A DNA stretch of 64,000 nucleotides from Streptomyces sp. P3. Its GTDB lineage: Bacteria > Actinomycetota > Actinomycetes > Streptomycetales > Streptomycetaceae. A model generated the notes under the pieces. It saw only the letters and a program-made list of their open reading frames with translations, searched no databases and was not told where the DNA came from. Location: assembly GCA_016893485.2 (NCBI GenBank), contig JAFEKX020000001.1, positions 7,457,501 to 7,521,500 of the forward strand, written 5' to 3'. This document shows positions 40,155-48,967 of this stretch, piece by piece. How positions within the stretch are numbered: position 1 is the first letter of the stretch; each line of letters begins with the position of its first letter. The position numbers and the translations under genes are program-made.

Positions 40155-41090
40155 CCCAGCAGCCCGTCGAGCAGCTCCGACTCCTCCGCCGTCCACTCGA
40201 CCGGACCGCCGTGCGCGGCCTCGGGCCGCCGGTGCCGCAGGGACAGCGGGACCACCCGGCGCACATGGTCGGCCGTCACCGCGTCCGCCTCCTCGAACGC
40301 GGCCAGGGCGCGGGCGGCCCACGCGGTGACCACCTCGCCGCGATGGCCCACCGCCCGCAGCCGGGTGGCGACATCGGCACACAGCTTCGCGATGTCCTCG
40401 CTCAGTCGCACGTCCTGGATGCCGTCCCTCGCCCGGTCCAGCCGCTCGCGCAACTCCCGGTCGCGGTCGAGGCCTTCGGCCAGCCACGGGAGTCCGTACC
40501 GGCCGCGTCGTCGAAGCGGAGCACGGCCAGCACCATGGCCCGGCGCTGCTCCTGGTCCAGCTCGGAGACGGCGACCATCAGCCCGAACCGGTCGAGCAAC
40601 TGCGGCCGCAGACCGCCCTCTTCGGGGTTCATCGTGCCGACCAGGCCGAAGGCGATGTTCCGTACGGTGTCGATGGCCTCGCGCTGCACGGACAGCACGC
40701 CGGTGGAGACCACGTCCAGGATGATGTTGACGATGTGGTCGTCCAGCAGGTTGACCTCGTCGATGTACAGCATCCCCTTCTCGCCGGCCTCCTCCAGCAA
40801 CCCCGGCTGGGTCCGCGCCTCGCCCCGCATCAGCGCGTCCAGCTCCCAGCCGCCCAGCACCCGGTCGTCGGTCGCGTTGATCGGGAGGGTGACCGGCAGT
40901 TCGCCCCGGTCAGCAGTGAGAAGGCCCGTACCACCGTGGACTTGGCGGTGCCGCGCTGCCCGCTGATGAGGACCCCGCCGATGCGCGGCGCGATGTAGTT
41001 GAGTTCGAGCGCGAGCTTCAGCTCGGCCTGCCCGACCACATGGCTGTACGGCAGGATGTGCACGTCCGAGCCGCCCGGCGCACCGGTCAC
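40151..41090 (-). CDS. ChlI/MoxR-type AAA+ ATPase
   Basis: About 313 residues. Starts GTG 41090, overlapping the trypco1 stop. Motifs: SHVVGQAELKLALELN, Walker A ISGQRGTAKSTVVRAF, the ChlI insert RVLGGWELDALMRGE, Walker B KGMLYIDEVNLLDDHIVN, sensor I VGTMNPEEGGLRPQLLDRFGL, and a C-terminal lid. These are close to magnesium-chelatase subunit I, but no tetrapyrrole gene is near; the partner is the ChlD-like vWA protein. It would form a hexameric ATP-driven remodelling ring. Frame changes near 40910 and near 40490 are required. Confidence 0.85.
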
Positions 41091-41458
41091 GACGCGCTGC
41101 CCGGTGTCCAGCGGAAGGTCACCTGGAGCTGTGCCTCGGCCCCCGACTTCACCAGGAACGCGCCGAGTTCGGCGTCGAGCTTGATGGACAGCTGGAGTTC
41201 GATCTCGTCCGGGGTCAGCCCCTCGCCGAGGTCGTGCAGCCGGGTCGCCGCCTGCCGGGCGCAGCGCCGGGCCAGCTCCAGACCGTCGCCGTAGACGTCC
41301 CGGGCCACCGCCAGCACGCGGTCCGCCGCGTTCTCCCGGGTGTCGATGCCGTCGTAGAGGCCGTCGAGGCCGCCCGGTGCGAGCGGGGTGTCGACCTCCA
41401 CGTAGAGCGGCACCTGTCGGTCCTGGCCGTCCGCGGCCACCCTTGTCACGATCGCCAT
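41087..41458 (-). CDS. Trypco1 / CU044_2847-family small protein
   Basis: 123 residues, intact: MAIVTRVAADGQ ... PLYVEVDTP ... LSIKLDAELGAFLVKSGAEAQLQVTFRW. The C-terminal beta-rich stretch with 'G.TPDEIEL.LSIKL.AE.GAF' is the trypsin-co-occurring domain 1 pattern as I recall it. Such domains accompany trypsin-like peptidases, CHAT proteins and NTPases in actinobacterial conflict systems and are thought to be adaptors linking effectors. It begins 79 bp after the radical SAM gene and is coupled to the ATPase start by a GTGA overlap. Confidence 0.7.
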   Translation of the reverse strand: MAIVTRVAADGQDRQVPLYVEVDTPLAPGGLDGLYDGIDTRENAADRVLAVARDVYGDGLELARRCARQAATRLHDLGEGLTPDEIELQLSIKLDAELGAFLVKSGAEAQLQVTFRWTPGSAS

Positions 41459-41537
41459 GCAGCACTTCCCCGTTGGCTGAAGCCGGAATCCTCTCCTTAC
41501 CTTCCCCAATTCTGGCGTGCCATCAACAGCCTTGTGG

Positions 41538-42752
41538 TCAACGTGCGTTGTTCGCTTCGCGGGGGAAGTCGGCGTCGGCGGCGCTGCGCACCCGGCGGGC
41601 GATGTGCGGGATGAGGAGGTGCAGGTCGGCGCAGTAGACGGAGGGATTGCGGAAGCCCTCGACCGGGCGGTAGCGGTGCGCGTAGTTGCCGCCGCCGCAC
41701 ACCTCAGCGAGCGGACAGGTGAGGCAGGTGGGGAGAGCGCGTCGGTGCCCAACTGCCGTGCCACCACGCCCGGATGGTCCAGGGCGTCGTCGAAGGTGTG
41801 GTCGAAGACGTTGCACCCGGTGGCGGGCGCTCCGGCGTAGGCGGTCTTCAGGGAGTCGACCTGCTCGATGGTGCCGTCGGTGTCGACGACGACGGCGACG
41901 ACGGGCGCGTTGCCCACCGCCTCGGCGCGGGCCGGCACCCCGAGGAGCAGGGCGATGATCTCGTGGAACAGCCGCACGGGCACGGCCCGTTCACCGGCGT
42001 CGAACCAGAGGTCGAAGAGGCGGACGAGCCAGTCGCCGTAGGGATGCGGGCCCTTCGCGGCGGGCGGGAACGCGTGGTTGGCGTGCGGCAGCAGGAAATC
42101 CATCGAAGGGGGTTCGAAGGCGGTCAACGACGTGTAGACCTCGGCCGGGTCGGAGTCCGGGTCGATCACGCTGAGGATCCCCGCGTAGGCGTCGGGACGG
42201 CCGCGCAGCACCCGTAGTCCGGCCACGGTCGCCGCCCAGGAGGAGCGGCCCGCGTGGTCGACCCGGCGCCGGTTCAGTGCGGCGGTGCCGCCGTCCAGGC
42301 TCACCCCCGATCCGTACGCCGGCGTCGGCGAGCCGGTCCACGGCGCGCTCGGTGAGGAGCGTGCCGTTGGTCTGCACCGAGGCGTCAACAGTGCAGCTTC
42401 GGCCACAGCGGTCGCGGACCGCCTCGCGCACCGCGCCGACCTGGTCGATCAGATGCGAGACGCCCGCCAGCAACGGCTCACCGCCGTGCAAATTGATCTG
42501 CAGGGAGGTGAGTCGATGGGTCGCGGCGTGCTCGGCGATCCGGGTCGCGGTGCGCTGCACGACGTCCGGCGAGACCCGGTTGGGGCGGTCCCGCCAGCTG
42601 CTGTCGGCGCCCTCGTAGACGTAGCAGTAGCTGCACGCGAGATTGCAGCGGCCGTTGACCTTGAGGACGAACTGCCGGAACGGCACAGGCCTGACCCCGG
42701 ACCGCCGCAACGCCGCGACGTCGAGTTTCTCAAGGGGCCACAGGGCGGTCAC
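41538..42752 (-). CDS. FxsB-type cyclophane-forming radical SAM/SPASM maturase, copy 1
   Basis: About 405 residues. MTALWPLEKLDVAALRRSG is followed by RQFVLKVNGRCNLACSYCYV with the radical-SAM CxxxCxxC cluster, NLHGGEPLLAG, QTNGTLL and GVSLDGGTAALNRRR; the C-terminal SPASM region has CPLAEVCGGGNYAHRY and VYCADL, expected to bind auxiliary iron-sulfur clusters. FxsB enzymes crosslink an aromatic ring to a nearby residue in a short precursor peptide. No HExxH domain is fused. GTG 42752 overlaps the precursor stop by 4 bp. Frame changes near 42302 and near 41727 (GGTGGGGAGAGC). Confidence 0.88.
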
Positions 42753-42958
42753 AGTTGGTAGGGGCCGTCCTCGTAGAAGGCCATCGCGGGCTCGCCGCGC
42801 AGCATCCGGGGCAACAGGCCGCTGGCCACCGCCGCAAGCACCGGATGCGATGACTGACGGGACAGGGCCCTCAGCTCCAGATCCGCGAAGTCGGGCAGCA
42901 CGCCACCCGGCCCCCGCTCTCCCAGCCTGGAGGGGCCGTCCCCTTCTCTTCCCCGCAC
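42749..42958 (-). CDS. RiPP precursor peptide 1 (FxsA-like leader, AFYEDGP core)
   Basis: 69 residues, intact, starting GTG 42958 with GGAGAGG about 6 nt upstream. The leader has LPDFADLELRALSRQ and SHPVLAAVASGLL, matching the LPD...L..L....PVL pattern of FxSxx-COOH precursors. The C-terminus is MAFYEDGPYQL rather than FxSxx. Two aromatic residues next to E-D-G-P are candidates for cyclophane formation by the overlapping downstream radical SAM enzyme. Translation is coupled to it (GTGA). The second precursor at 47401-47639 shares the leader pattern and A-[FY]-x-E-D-x-P. Confidence 0.75.
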   Translation of the reverse strand: MRGREGDGPSRLGERGPGGVLPDFADLELRALSRQSSHPVLAAVASGLLPRMLRGEPAMAFYEDGPYQL

Positions 42959-42976
42959 GATCTACCTCTCCAGGAA

Positions 42977-43010
42977 GGCCGAAGTCCCTCTTGGGATAAC
43001 GAATTCGGCC
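42977..43010. promoter_or_regulatory. Inverted repeat upstream of precursor 1
   Basis: GGCCGAA (42977-42983) and TTCGGCC (43004-43010) are perfect 7-bp arms separated by 20 nt of lower-GC sequence in the 73-bp gap between fxsT copy 2 and precursor 1. It may be a terminator of the upstream gene or an operator/promoter element for the precursor-maturase pair. Confidence 0.4.
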
Positions 43011-43031
43011 ATGCTACTGGTCCCCTGGGGC

Positions 43032-46016
43032 TCATGTTGTCAACGGTTCGAAGTCCCAGTACGGCCGTTCTCTGCGGCGCACGGACAAGGTGTGCGGATG
43101 CTGTGGGCCGAGGGTGTCCGAGAGCTGCTGGAGTGCCTCGTTCTCCAGCTTGGTGGCCTCCTGGCCGCGGCGCAGCGTGCGCTGGTCACCGGCGAGGGCC
43201 GCCTTGCAGGACAGGGTCAGTGGATGGGTCTCGCCGAGGGTGGCACGCGCCGACTCCAGGACGACACGGCTGAGTTCGGCCGCCCCCTCCTCGTCACCGG
43301 CCATGCTCCGCGCACCTGCTCGCGTTGAGCGCGGCGCCGAGTGCCCACGGGTGGGTGGGACCGACCGCGGCCCGCATCCTGGTCAGCGCCTCCTCGGCGA
43401 TCCGCAGCGCCTCGTCGCGCTCCCCGTACTCCCACAGCGCGAGCCCGACATTGCCCAACGTGCCTACGGCATAAGGGTGATCGGGGCCGACGAGACGGGC
43501 GTAGTCCTCGGCCACGGTGGCGGCCATCTCGCGGGCCTGTTCCAGATTGCCGTGCTCGCGGTTGAAGGTCGCGAAGTCGGCCTGCACGAGCAGCGCGTCC
43601 GGGTGGCGCGGTCCCTGGCGCTGCACGAACCGCTCGACCACGCTGCGCATCAGCGACTCGGCGCCCAGCAGATCACCGGTGCGCCGCATGCACAGCGCGA
43701 GGTTGTGCTCGGCGAACAGGGTCTGCGGGGTGAAGCGGTCCATCGCCTGCCGGTGCGCGCGGACGTTGAGTTCCTGCCGCGAGGTGGCCTCCGCGTACCG
43801 GCCCAGCAGCCGGAGCATCCAGGCGTAGAACATGCCGGAGCGCAGGGTGAGATGGTGGCGCGGGTTCAGCAGCCGCTCGCGGATCAGCAGGATGTCGCGG
43901 TGCAGGAGGAGCGACTCCTCGTAGCGGCCGAGGAGGCTGGTGACGACGGCGAGGTTGCCGCGGTCCTGGAGGGTGCGCGGGGCCTCGGCGCCCAGGGTGT
44001 CGGAGTAGGCGTGGACGCACTCCTCGAACATCTGGTGGGCCTCGTCGTAGCGGCCCAGCGACACCAGCGTGCCGGCGAGGCCGTTCTTGGCGCGCAGCAG
44101 ATCGGGGTCGTCGTCGGCCCGGGTCTCCGTGAGCTGGTCCAGGACGGCACGCCCCACGGCCTCCGCCTCGCGGTAACGGCCGCTGCGGCGCAGCATGTTG
44201 GCGTGGTCGTGGGTCAGCACCAGCATGTCCCGCTCGTCGGGCTGGAGCCGGGTGCGCCAGCGGGCGACGGTCTGCTCGCACAGGCGCAGCGCGGCCCGGT
44301 TCTCGCCCCGCACCCGCATGTAGTCGATGCAGTTCAGGACGAGCTGGCGGACCACGGGCTCACGGCTGTCCAGTGCCCCCGCGGTCTCCAGGTGCGGGAT
44401 CAGCTCCGCGTAACGGGTCCACTCACGCGTGTCGTTGGGCCGCCGCGGGTCGGCGCCCGCGAGCAGCGTGCAGGCGATGGTGGACAGTGCCTCGCGGCGG
44501 TCCTCGGTGAGGGTGCTGAGCAGGAAGCTGTGGTAGAGCCGGTGCATGGACACGCGGTCCACGGCCGGCTCGGCCTCCGAGGACTCGACGTAGTCCAGGC
44601 GGACCGCGGTCGACTCGGAGAGCCGGCGCAGCGCCGTGTGCCAGCGGATCGGGTCGGCGGCGAGCGCGGCCAGATGCGCGGGCAGATCGGACGGGTGGGC
44701 GGCCTGCATCAGCCGGACCGGGATGGCGTCCGGCGAGAACAGCGCGAAAAGGTGCAGAAGCTCCACCGCTTCGGGGTTGTTCTCCTGCAGCGTGTTCAGA
44801 GTTATCGACCAACTGGTCTGGAAACCCATCGGGTAGTCCGAGGAGATCCGGATCCCGATCTGGCTCGCCTCGCCGCGCCGGATCATCGCCACGTAGTCCT
44901 TCGCGGGCATGACGTTGGCGTCCAGCCAGGCCGCCGTCTGCGCGAGCAGCAGCGGCAAGTCCTGTACGGCGTCGGCGAGATCGTCGGCCTCGTACTCGGT
45001 CAGGCGCTGCGCGCGGCGGCGGGCGTAGGCCACGCTCTCGGGGCGGCGGAAGGGCTGCACCTCGATCTCGGTGACGCTGCCCGAGGTCGCCCAGTCCTGG
45101 GTGAGGGTGGTGATCAGGACATGGCCGTTGCCCTCCGGGAGGAGGTCCTCGATCTGCTCCATGTCGTCGGCGCTGTCCAGGACGAGCAGCCAGCGGCGGA
45201 ACGGCCGGCCGGTGCGCAGCGCCTCGTGGACCGCGCGGATCCGCTCGCCCAGCTCCTGCCCGACCGGCAGTTCGAGCCGGGGCGCCAGCTGGGCGAACTG
45301 CTCACGGGCCGGGGCCCGGAAGCGCGCGCCCACCCACCACACGATGTCGTAGTCGTTGCCGAACCGGTGCGCGTACTCGATCGCGATCTGGCTCTTGCCG
45401 ACGCCCGAGATACCGCGCAGGGCGACCCGGGCACCGCCGCGGCCGCCCTCCTCGAAGCGGGCGTGCAGCTTCTCCAGGATGGCGTCGCGGCCGGTGAAGC
45501 GGACGTTGCGGCGGGGCACGTTCCACACGGCCGGCGGGTCGTTCGGGAAGCGCGGCGCGGTGCCGGAGACCGGGCCGGGGAGACCGTGGCGTCCAGGTCG
45601 AGACGGCGCAGGATACGGCGCCGGGCCTCGCGCGAGTCCAGGTCGCGCAGGTCGACCGGGCGCAGCGGGGCGGCGGTCGCGGGCAGCGCCCTCGTGGCCA
45701 CACTGACCGCGGAGAACCGGTCGACGTGCGGCGGCACCACCTCGTGCAGTGCCTGCGTCCACTCGGCGTCGGTGCGCGGGCCCAGCGAGAAGTACCAGTC
45801 GTCGAGGACCAGCAAAACCCGGCCGGGCGCCTGGAGCAGATTGCGCAGCGCCTCCGCGAGCGACATCCGGCGCGGCGGGTCCCAGCGCAGCAGGGTCGTC
45901 TCGTGCCCCAACTGCTCCAGCTGGTGGGCGATCCAGGTGGCCCACGGCCGGTTGAATCCCGCGTAGCTGATGGTGAAGTGCTCGTGGGACTCGGCGCCCT
46001 TGGACTTGTCGGTCAT
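43032..46016 (-). CDS. FxsT copy 2: TIR-NB-ARC-TPR protein
   Basis: About 995 residues. TIR domain at residues 12-140 (EHFTISYAGFNRPWATWIAHQ, RVLLVLDDWYF, DAEWTQAL). NB-ARC from about residue 170: VWNVPRRNVRFTGRD, VALRGISGVGKSQIAIEYAH (P-loop), RRWLLVLDSADDMEQ (Walker B), DLPLLLAQTAAWLDA. The C-terminal 430 residues are TPR units ending RPYWDFEPLTT, nearly the same terminus as copy 1. TIR domains often cleave NAD or act as signalling modules; TPRs sense the trigger. It lacks the N-terminal beta domain of copy 1. Frame changes near 45572 (CCGGGGAGACC) and near 43315. ATG 46016. Confidence 0.88.
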
Positions 46017-46105
46017 CCGGCCGTCTCCCCTGCACCGAAAATAGGCAAATGAGCTGTTTTCTCATGGTTTTACGGGTTTTCGCGTGCACGATAGTCGATG
46101 CGGAC
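46017..46105. promoter_or_regulatory. AT-rich spacer with small palindrome before fxsT copy 2
   Basis: 89 bp between the maturase 2 stop and the fxsT start, strikingly AT-rich for this region. It contains ATGAG-CTGTTTT-CTCAT (46049-46065). In a run of otherwise tightly packed genes this suggests a separate promoter or translational control for FxsT (inference). Confidence 0.45.
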
Positions 46106-47365
46106 TCAGTCCTCGGGCATTACCGCGCTCAGCCGTCGGGCCGCGTGCCGCACCAGTTGTTCCAGATCCGCGCAGTAGACGGAAGGGTGCAGGAAGCCCG
46201 TTCCGGCGGAGTACCGGTGGCCGTAGTTGCCACCGCCGCACACCCGGCCGACCGGGCACGCCCGGCACTCGTCCGCGAGCCCCTCGACCCCGAGCTGCCG
46301 GGCCACGATCCCCGGGTGGTCGAGCGCCTCGTCGAAGCTGTTGCCGAAGACGTCGAGCCCGGTGGCGGTGGCCCGGTCGTAGGCGAGATTGAGGGAGTCG
46401 ATCTGCTCGACCGCGCCGTCCGTGTGCACGACCACCGCGCAGGTCGGGGACAGGCCCACGGACTCGGTGGCGCTGGGGACGCCGAGCAGCAGGGCCACGA
46501 TCTCGGTGAACAGGCGCACCCTCGGCTGCGTCCCGTCCGGAGGCCCGTCCCACCACAGGTCGAAGGCGGTCGAGAGCCAGTCGCCGTACGGGGTGGGGAC
46601 CTGCGCGCGGGTGTGGCGCGGCGGGCGGGCGGCCAACCCCGGAGGCGGGCTGGACCAGTTGGCGTGCGGCAGCAGGAGATCCAGGCGGGGCGGACGCAGG
46701 GCGGCCAGCGAGGAGTACACGTCCTTCGGGTCGCTGGTGATGTCGATCGCGCACAGGATCCCGGCGTACAGCTCCGGGCGGTCCGCCAGCAGCCGGGCGG
46801 CGCGGGCGGCGGCCGGCCAGGAGGAGCGGCCCGCGTGGTCGACCCGGCGGCGGTTCAGCACGGCGTTGCCGCCGTCCAGGCTCAGGCCGACCCGGATGTT
46901 CGCGTCGGCGAGCCGGTCCAGGGTGTGCTCGGTGACCAGCGTGCCGTTCGTCTGCACGGTGGTCCGCAGCGCGGTACCGGCGGGCAGCGCGGCGCGCACG
47001 GCGGCCGTGTAGGCGAGCGCCGACTCGGGTCCCGACAGCAGCGGTTCGCCGCCGTGCAGATCGATCCGCACCTCCGACAGCCCGTGTACGACGGCGTGTT
47101 CGGCGATCCGGCGCGCGGTCTGCCGCATCACCTCAAGGCCCACCCGCGCCGGACGCTCGCGCCAACCGGCGTCCTGGCCCTGGTAGATGACGCAGTACGT
47201 GCAGTCGAGATTGCACCGGCCGTGCACCTTGAGCACGAACTGCCGGAACGGGAAAGGCCGTTGACCCGCGCGCCGCAGCGCCGCCACATCGAGCACGGCA
47301 TGCGGCCACGGCGCGAGTTCCCGGTCCCTGGCCGTCCGTAAGGTGTGCTCCGGTGCCCTGTGCAC
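46106..47365 (-). CDS. FxsB-type cyclophane-forming radical SAM/SPASM maturase, copy 2
   Basis: 419 residues, one of the few long intact frames. RQFVLKVHGRCNLDCTYCVI carries the CxxxCxxC cluster; IDLHGGEPLLSG, QTNGTLVTE and VGLSLDGGNAVLNRRR follow; SPASM region CRACPVGRVCGGGNYGHRY and SVYCADLEQL. Start GTG 47365 is chosen because GGGAGG lies 7 nt upstream and it falls just after the precursor stop. Sequence is clearly paralogous to copy 1, including the shared RRRVDHAGRSSW segment. The substrate is presumably precursor 2. Confidence 0.9.
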   Translation of the reverse strand: MHRAPEHTLRTARDRELAPWPHAVLDVAALRRAGQRPFPFRQFVLKVHGRCNLDCTYCVIYQGQDAGWRERPARVGLEVMRQTARRIAEHAVVHGLSEVRIDLHGGEPLLSGPESALAYTAAVRAALPAGTALRTTVQTNGTLVTEHTLDRLADANIRVGLSLDGGNAVLNRRRVDHAGRSSWPAAARAARLLADRPELYAGILCAIDITSDPKDVYSSLAALRPPRLDLLLPHANWSSPPPGLAARPPRHTRAQVPTPYGDWLSTAFDLWWDGPPDGTQPRVRLFTEIVALLLGVPSATESVGLSPTCAVVVHTDGAVEQIDSLNLAYDRATATGLDVFGNSFDEALDHPGIVARQLGVEGLADECRACPVGRVCGGGNYGHRYSAGTGFLHPSVYCADLEQLVRHAARRLSAVMPED

Positions 47366-47400
47366 AGCGTCGCCTCCCGTCGGCCGGCGCTCTGCCGCCC

Positions 47401-47639
47401 CTATCGTTCTGCCCCGGGGAGTCCTCGTGATACGCGACAAGGCCCCCGTCGGGATGGCAGGACCGGGCCAGCAGCGTCGCCAGCACCGCACCCAGCACCG
47501 GGTGGTCCACCCGCGCCCGCAGCGCGGTCAGATCGACCCCGGTGTAGTCGGGCAGCGGCCCCCGCCCTCCGTCCGGCGCGTGCACGACCGGTTCCGTCAC
47601 CCCGTACTCCTGCACGTCGTAGCGCGCCAAGTCCGACAC
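47401..47639 (-). CDS. RiPP precursor peptide 2 (FxsA-like leader, AYHEDSP core)
   Basis: Start GTG 47639 with GAGGAG 6 nt upstream, 11 bp after the TPR gene. Leader: LPDYTGVDLTALRARVDHPV then LGAVLATLLA, aligning with precursor 1. The core reads LVAYHEDSPG. As written the frame runs on into the maturase gene; if the run in ACTCCCCGGGG is one C short, the peptide ends ...AYHEDSPGAER at TAG 47403-47401, giving 79 residues and a normal gap before the maturase ribosome-binding site. CTCCCC is an indel site elsewhere in this window, so I favour that reading. Confidence 0.65.
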
Positions 47640-47650
47640 CCTGCACTCCT

Positions 47651-48682
47651 CTACGTCGTCGTCCCGAGCGCGGTCATGCGCTCGAACGTGGACCGGGCCT
47701 GCGGCCCCTGTGCCGCACCGGCGCGCTGCCACAGCTCCCAGGCCGCCCGGTACGACGCCAACGCCCGCGCCGGACCCGCCGTCCGCTCCAGCACCGCGCC
47801 GCGCTGATGGTGCGCCTGCGCCGCGAGCAGCGGCTCACCGGCCCGCAGCGCGCTGCGCACCCCGTGGTGGTACGACTCCGCCGCCAGATCCAGCCACTCC
47901 GGCGCCCCGGTCGCGCCGGCCAGCGTCAGCAGCACCTCGCCGCGCTCCAGCCAGGCCAGCGCCGCCGTACGGTCCGTCCGGGCGCCGCGGGCCGCGCGGG
48001 CCAGGATCCACTCGGCCTCGTGCAGATCGGTCGCCGCGCCGCCCGCGGTGTGGTGCCGGCGCAGGGCCCGGCCGAACAGCAACTGCCGCTCCGCCAGCCG
48101 GAGTTCACCGCCCGCCGTCAGCGCGAGCGCGGCGCGCAGTTCCCGCACCGCCTCGGCGGCCACCTCCAGTCCGCCGCCGCTGTCGGCACGGGCGAGCAGC
48201 ACCTCGCCCCGGCCCGCCAGCAGTTCAGCCCGCACCGGGTCGTCGCGCTGCACCAGACCCTGCGCCTGCGCGAACACCCGGTCGGCGGCGTCGAGTTCGG
48301 CCGGGTCGGCGGTGTAGCGGTAGCGGGCGCCGTGTGCCTCGGCGAGCCTGCGCAGCGCCAGCACCCGCAGATCGGGGCTCACGTCCCGGACGTCCTCGAC
48401 CGCCTCGTGCAGCGCCTCCAGCACCCCGGTCGCCCCGCTGTCGGCCGCCGCCACCGCCCGCGCCTCGGCCAGGTCCAGCAGGGCCCGGCAGCGTACGGCG
48501 GAGGGCGTGCCCGTGCCGCCGGTGAGCCGCACCCCGCGCTCCAGGTCGGCCGCCGCCCGCAGGGCCAGCGTCCGCGCCTCCTCGGCCGAGTCACGGCCGC
48601 GCGCGTCCCCGGCGAGGGCCAGCAACCGGCGTCCCCGGGCGAGCACGGCGGCGTCGGAGGGGGACGTACCGCCGTTCGTCAC
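47651..48682 (-). CDS. TPR/helical-repeat protein, first gene of the Fxs locus
   Basis: 343 residues, intact, Ala/Leu/Arg-rich. It is built of degenerate TPR-like helix pairs (DLRVLALRRLAEAHGARYRY, DLHEAEWILARAARG, LLAAQAHHQRGAVLERTAG), with no signal peptide and no catalytic motif. It is the first gene of the leftward series, 11 bp upstream of precursor 2, so it is probably a dedicated partner of the RiPP cassette, perhaps a scaffold or sensor (inference). A precise family name cannot be given. Confidence 0.75.
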   Translation of the reverse strand: MTNGGTSPSDAAVLARGRRLLALAGDARGRDSAEEARTLALRAAADLERGVRLTGGTGTPSAVRCRALLDLAEARAVAAADSGATGVLEALHEAVEDVRDVSPDLRVLALRRLAEAHGARYRYTADPAELDAADRVFAQAQGLVQRDDPVRAELLAGRGEVLLARADSGGGLEVAAEAVRELRAALALTAGGELRLAERQLLFGRALRRHHTAGGAATDLHEAEWILARAARGARTDRTAALAWLERGEVLLTLAGATGAPEWLDLAAESYHHGVRSALRAGEPLLAAQAHHQRGAVLERTAGPARALASYRAAWELWQRAGAAQGPQARSTFERMTALGTTT

Positions 48683-48758
48683 GTCGCGCTCCTCGTCATC
48701 GGACGGCCGGATGCGTGCGTATGTGGTCGAGAGAGATCGAGAGGGATCAAGAAGTGTC

Positions 48759-48776
48759 GGTAACCATCGGGTTACC
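48759..48776. promoter_or_regulatory. Palindrome GGTAACC-ATCG-GGTTACC
   Basis: Perfect 7-bp inverted arms with a 4-nt centre, in the 285-bp divergent gap between the TPR gene (-) and the osmoprotectant ATPase gene (+), about 77 bp from the TPR start codon. The form is that of a helix-turn-helix operator. Confidence 0.5.
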
Positions 48777-48799
48777 GTCCATGACAGTACGCGGCTACC

Positions 48800-48847
48800 G
48801 ACCGGTCAACAGCGCTTCCGGCCGCCGGGGACCGGTCGCGACCGGTC
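48800..48847. promoter_or_regulatory. Cluster of GACCGGTC palindromes upstream of the osmoprotectant ABC genes
   Basis: GACCGGTC occurs at 48800-48807, 48830-48837 and 48840-48847; the last two form an 18-bp perfect palindrome GACCGGTCGCGACCGGTC. A similar pair (52600-52607, 52611-52618) lies between cvnC and cvnB and a single copy at 55771-55778 in the cvnA/binding-protein gap. Likely binding sites for one regulator (inference). Confidence 0.45.
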
Positions 48848-48967
48848 ATCCCGAGGCGGATCCCGCCAAGTTCCCGCAACACTGGCGGTCTAGACTCTGC
48901 CCCCAGTGGCCTGCGACCGTGGCCGAGAACGGGCAGATTCTGCCAAACCCGAAGGGTATTCGGCGTT

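Noticed and set aside
40151..41090. Magnesium or cobalt chelatase of tetrapyrrole synthesis
   Set aside because: Sequence is ChlI-like but no chlorophyll or cobalamin gene is near; neighbours are CHAT, trypco1, FxsB and FxsT.
42977..43010. Intrinsic terminator of fxsT copy 2
   Set aside because: Arms of 7 bp are separated by 20 nt, giving a weak hairpin; left as an inverted repeat of unknown role.
43090..45966. Very long open frame on the plus strand across fxsT copy 2
   Set aside because: It has no recognisable domain and lies exactly opposite a gene with clear TIR, NB-ARC and TPR motifs; long antisense frames are expected at this GC content.
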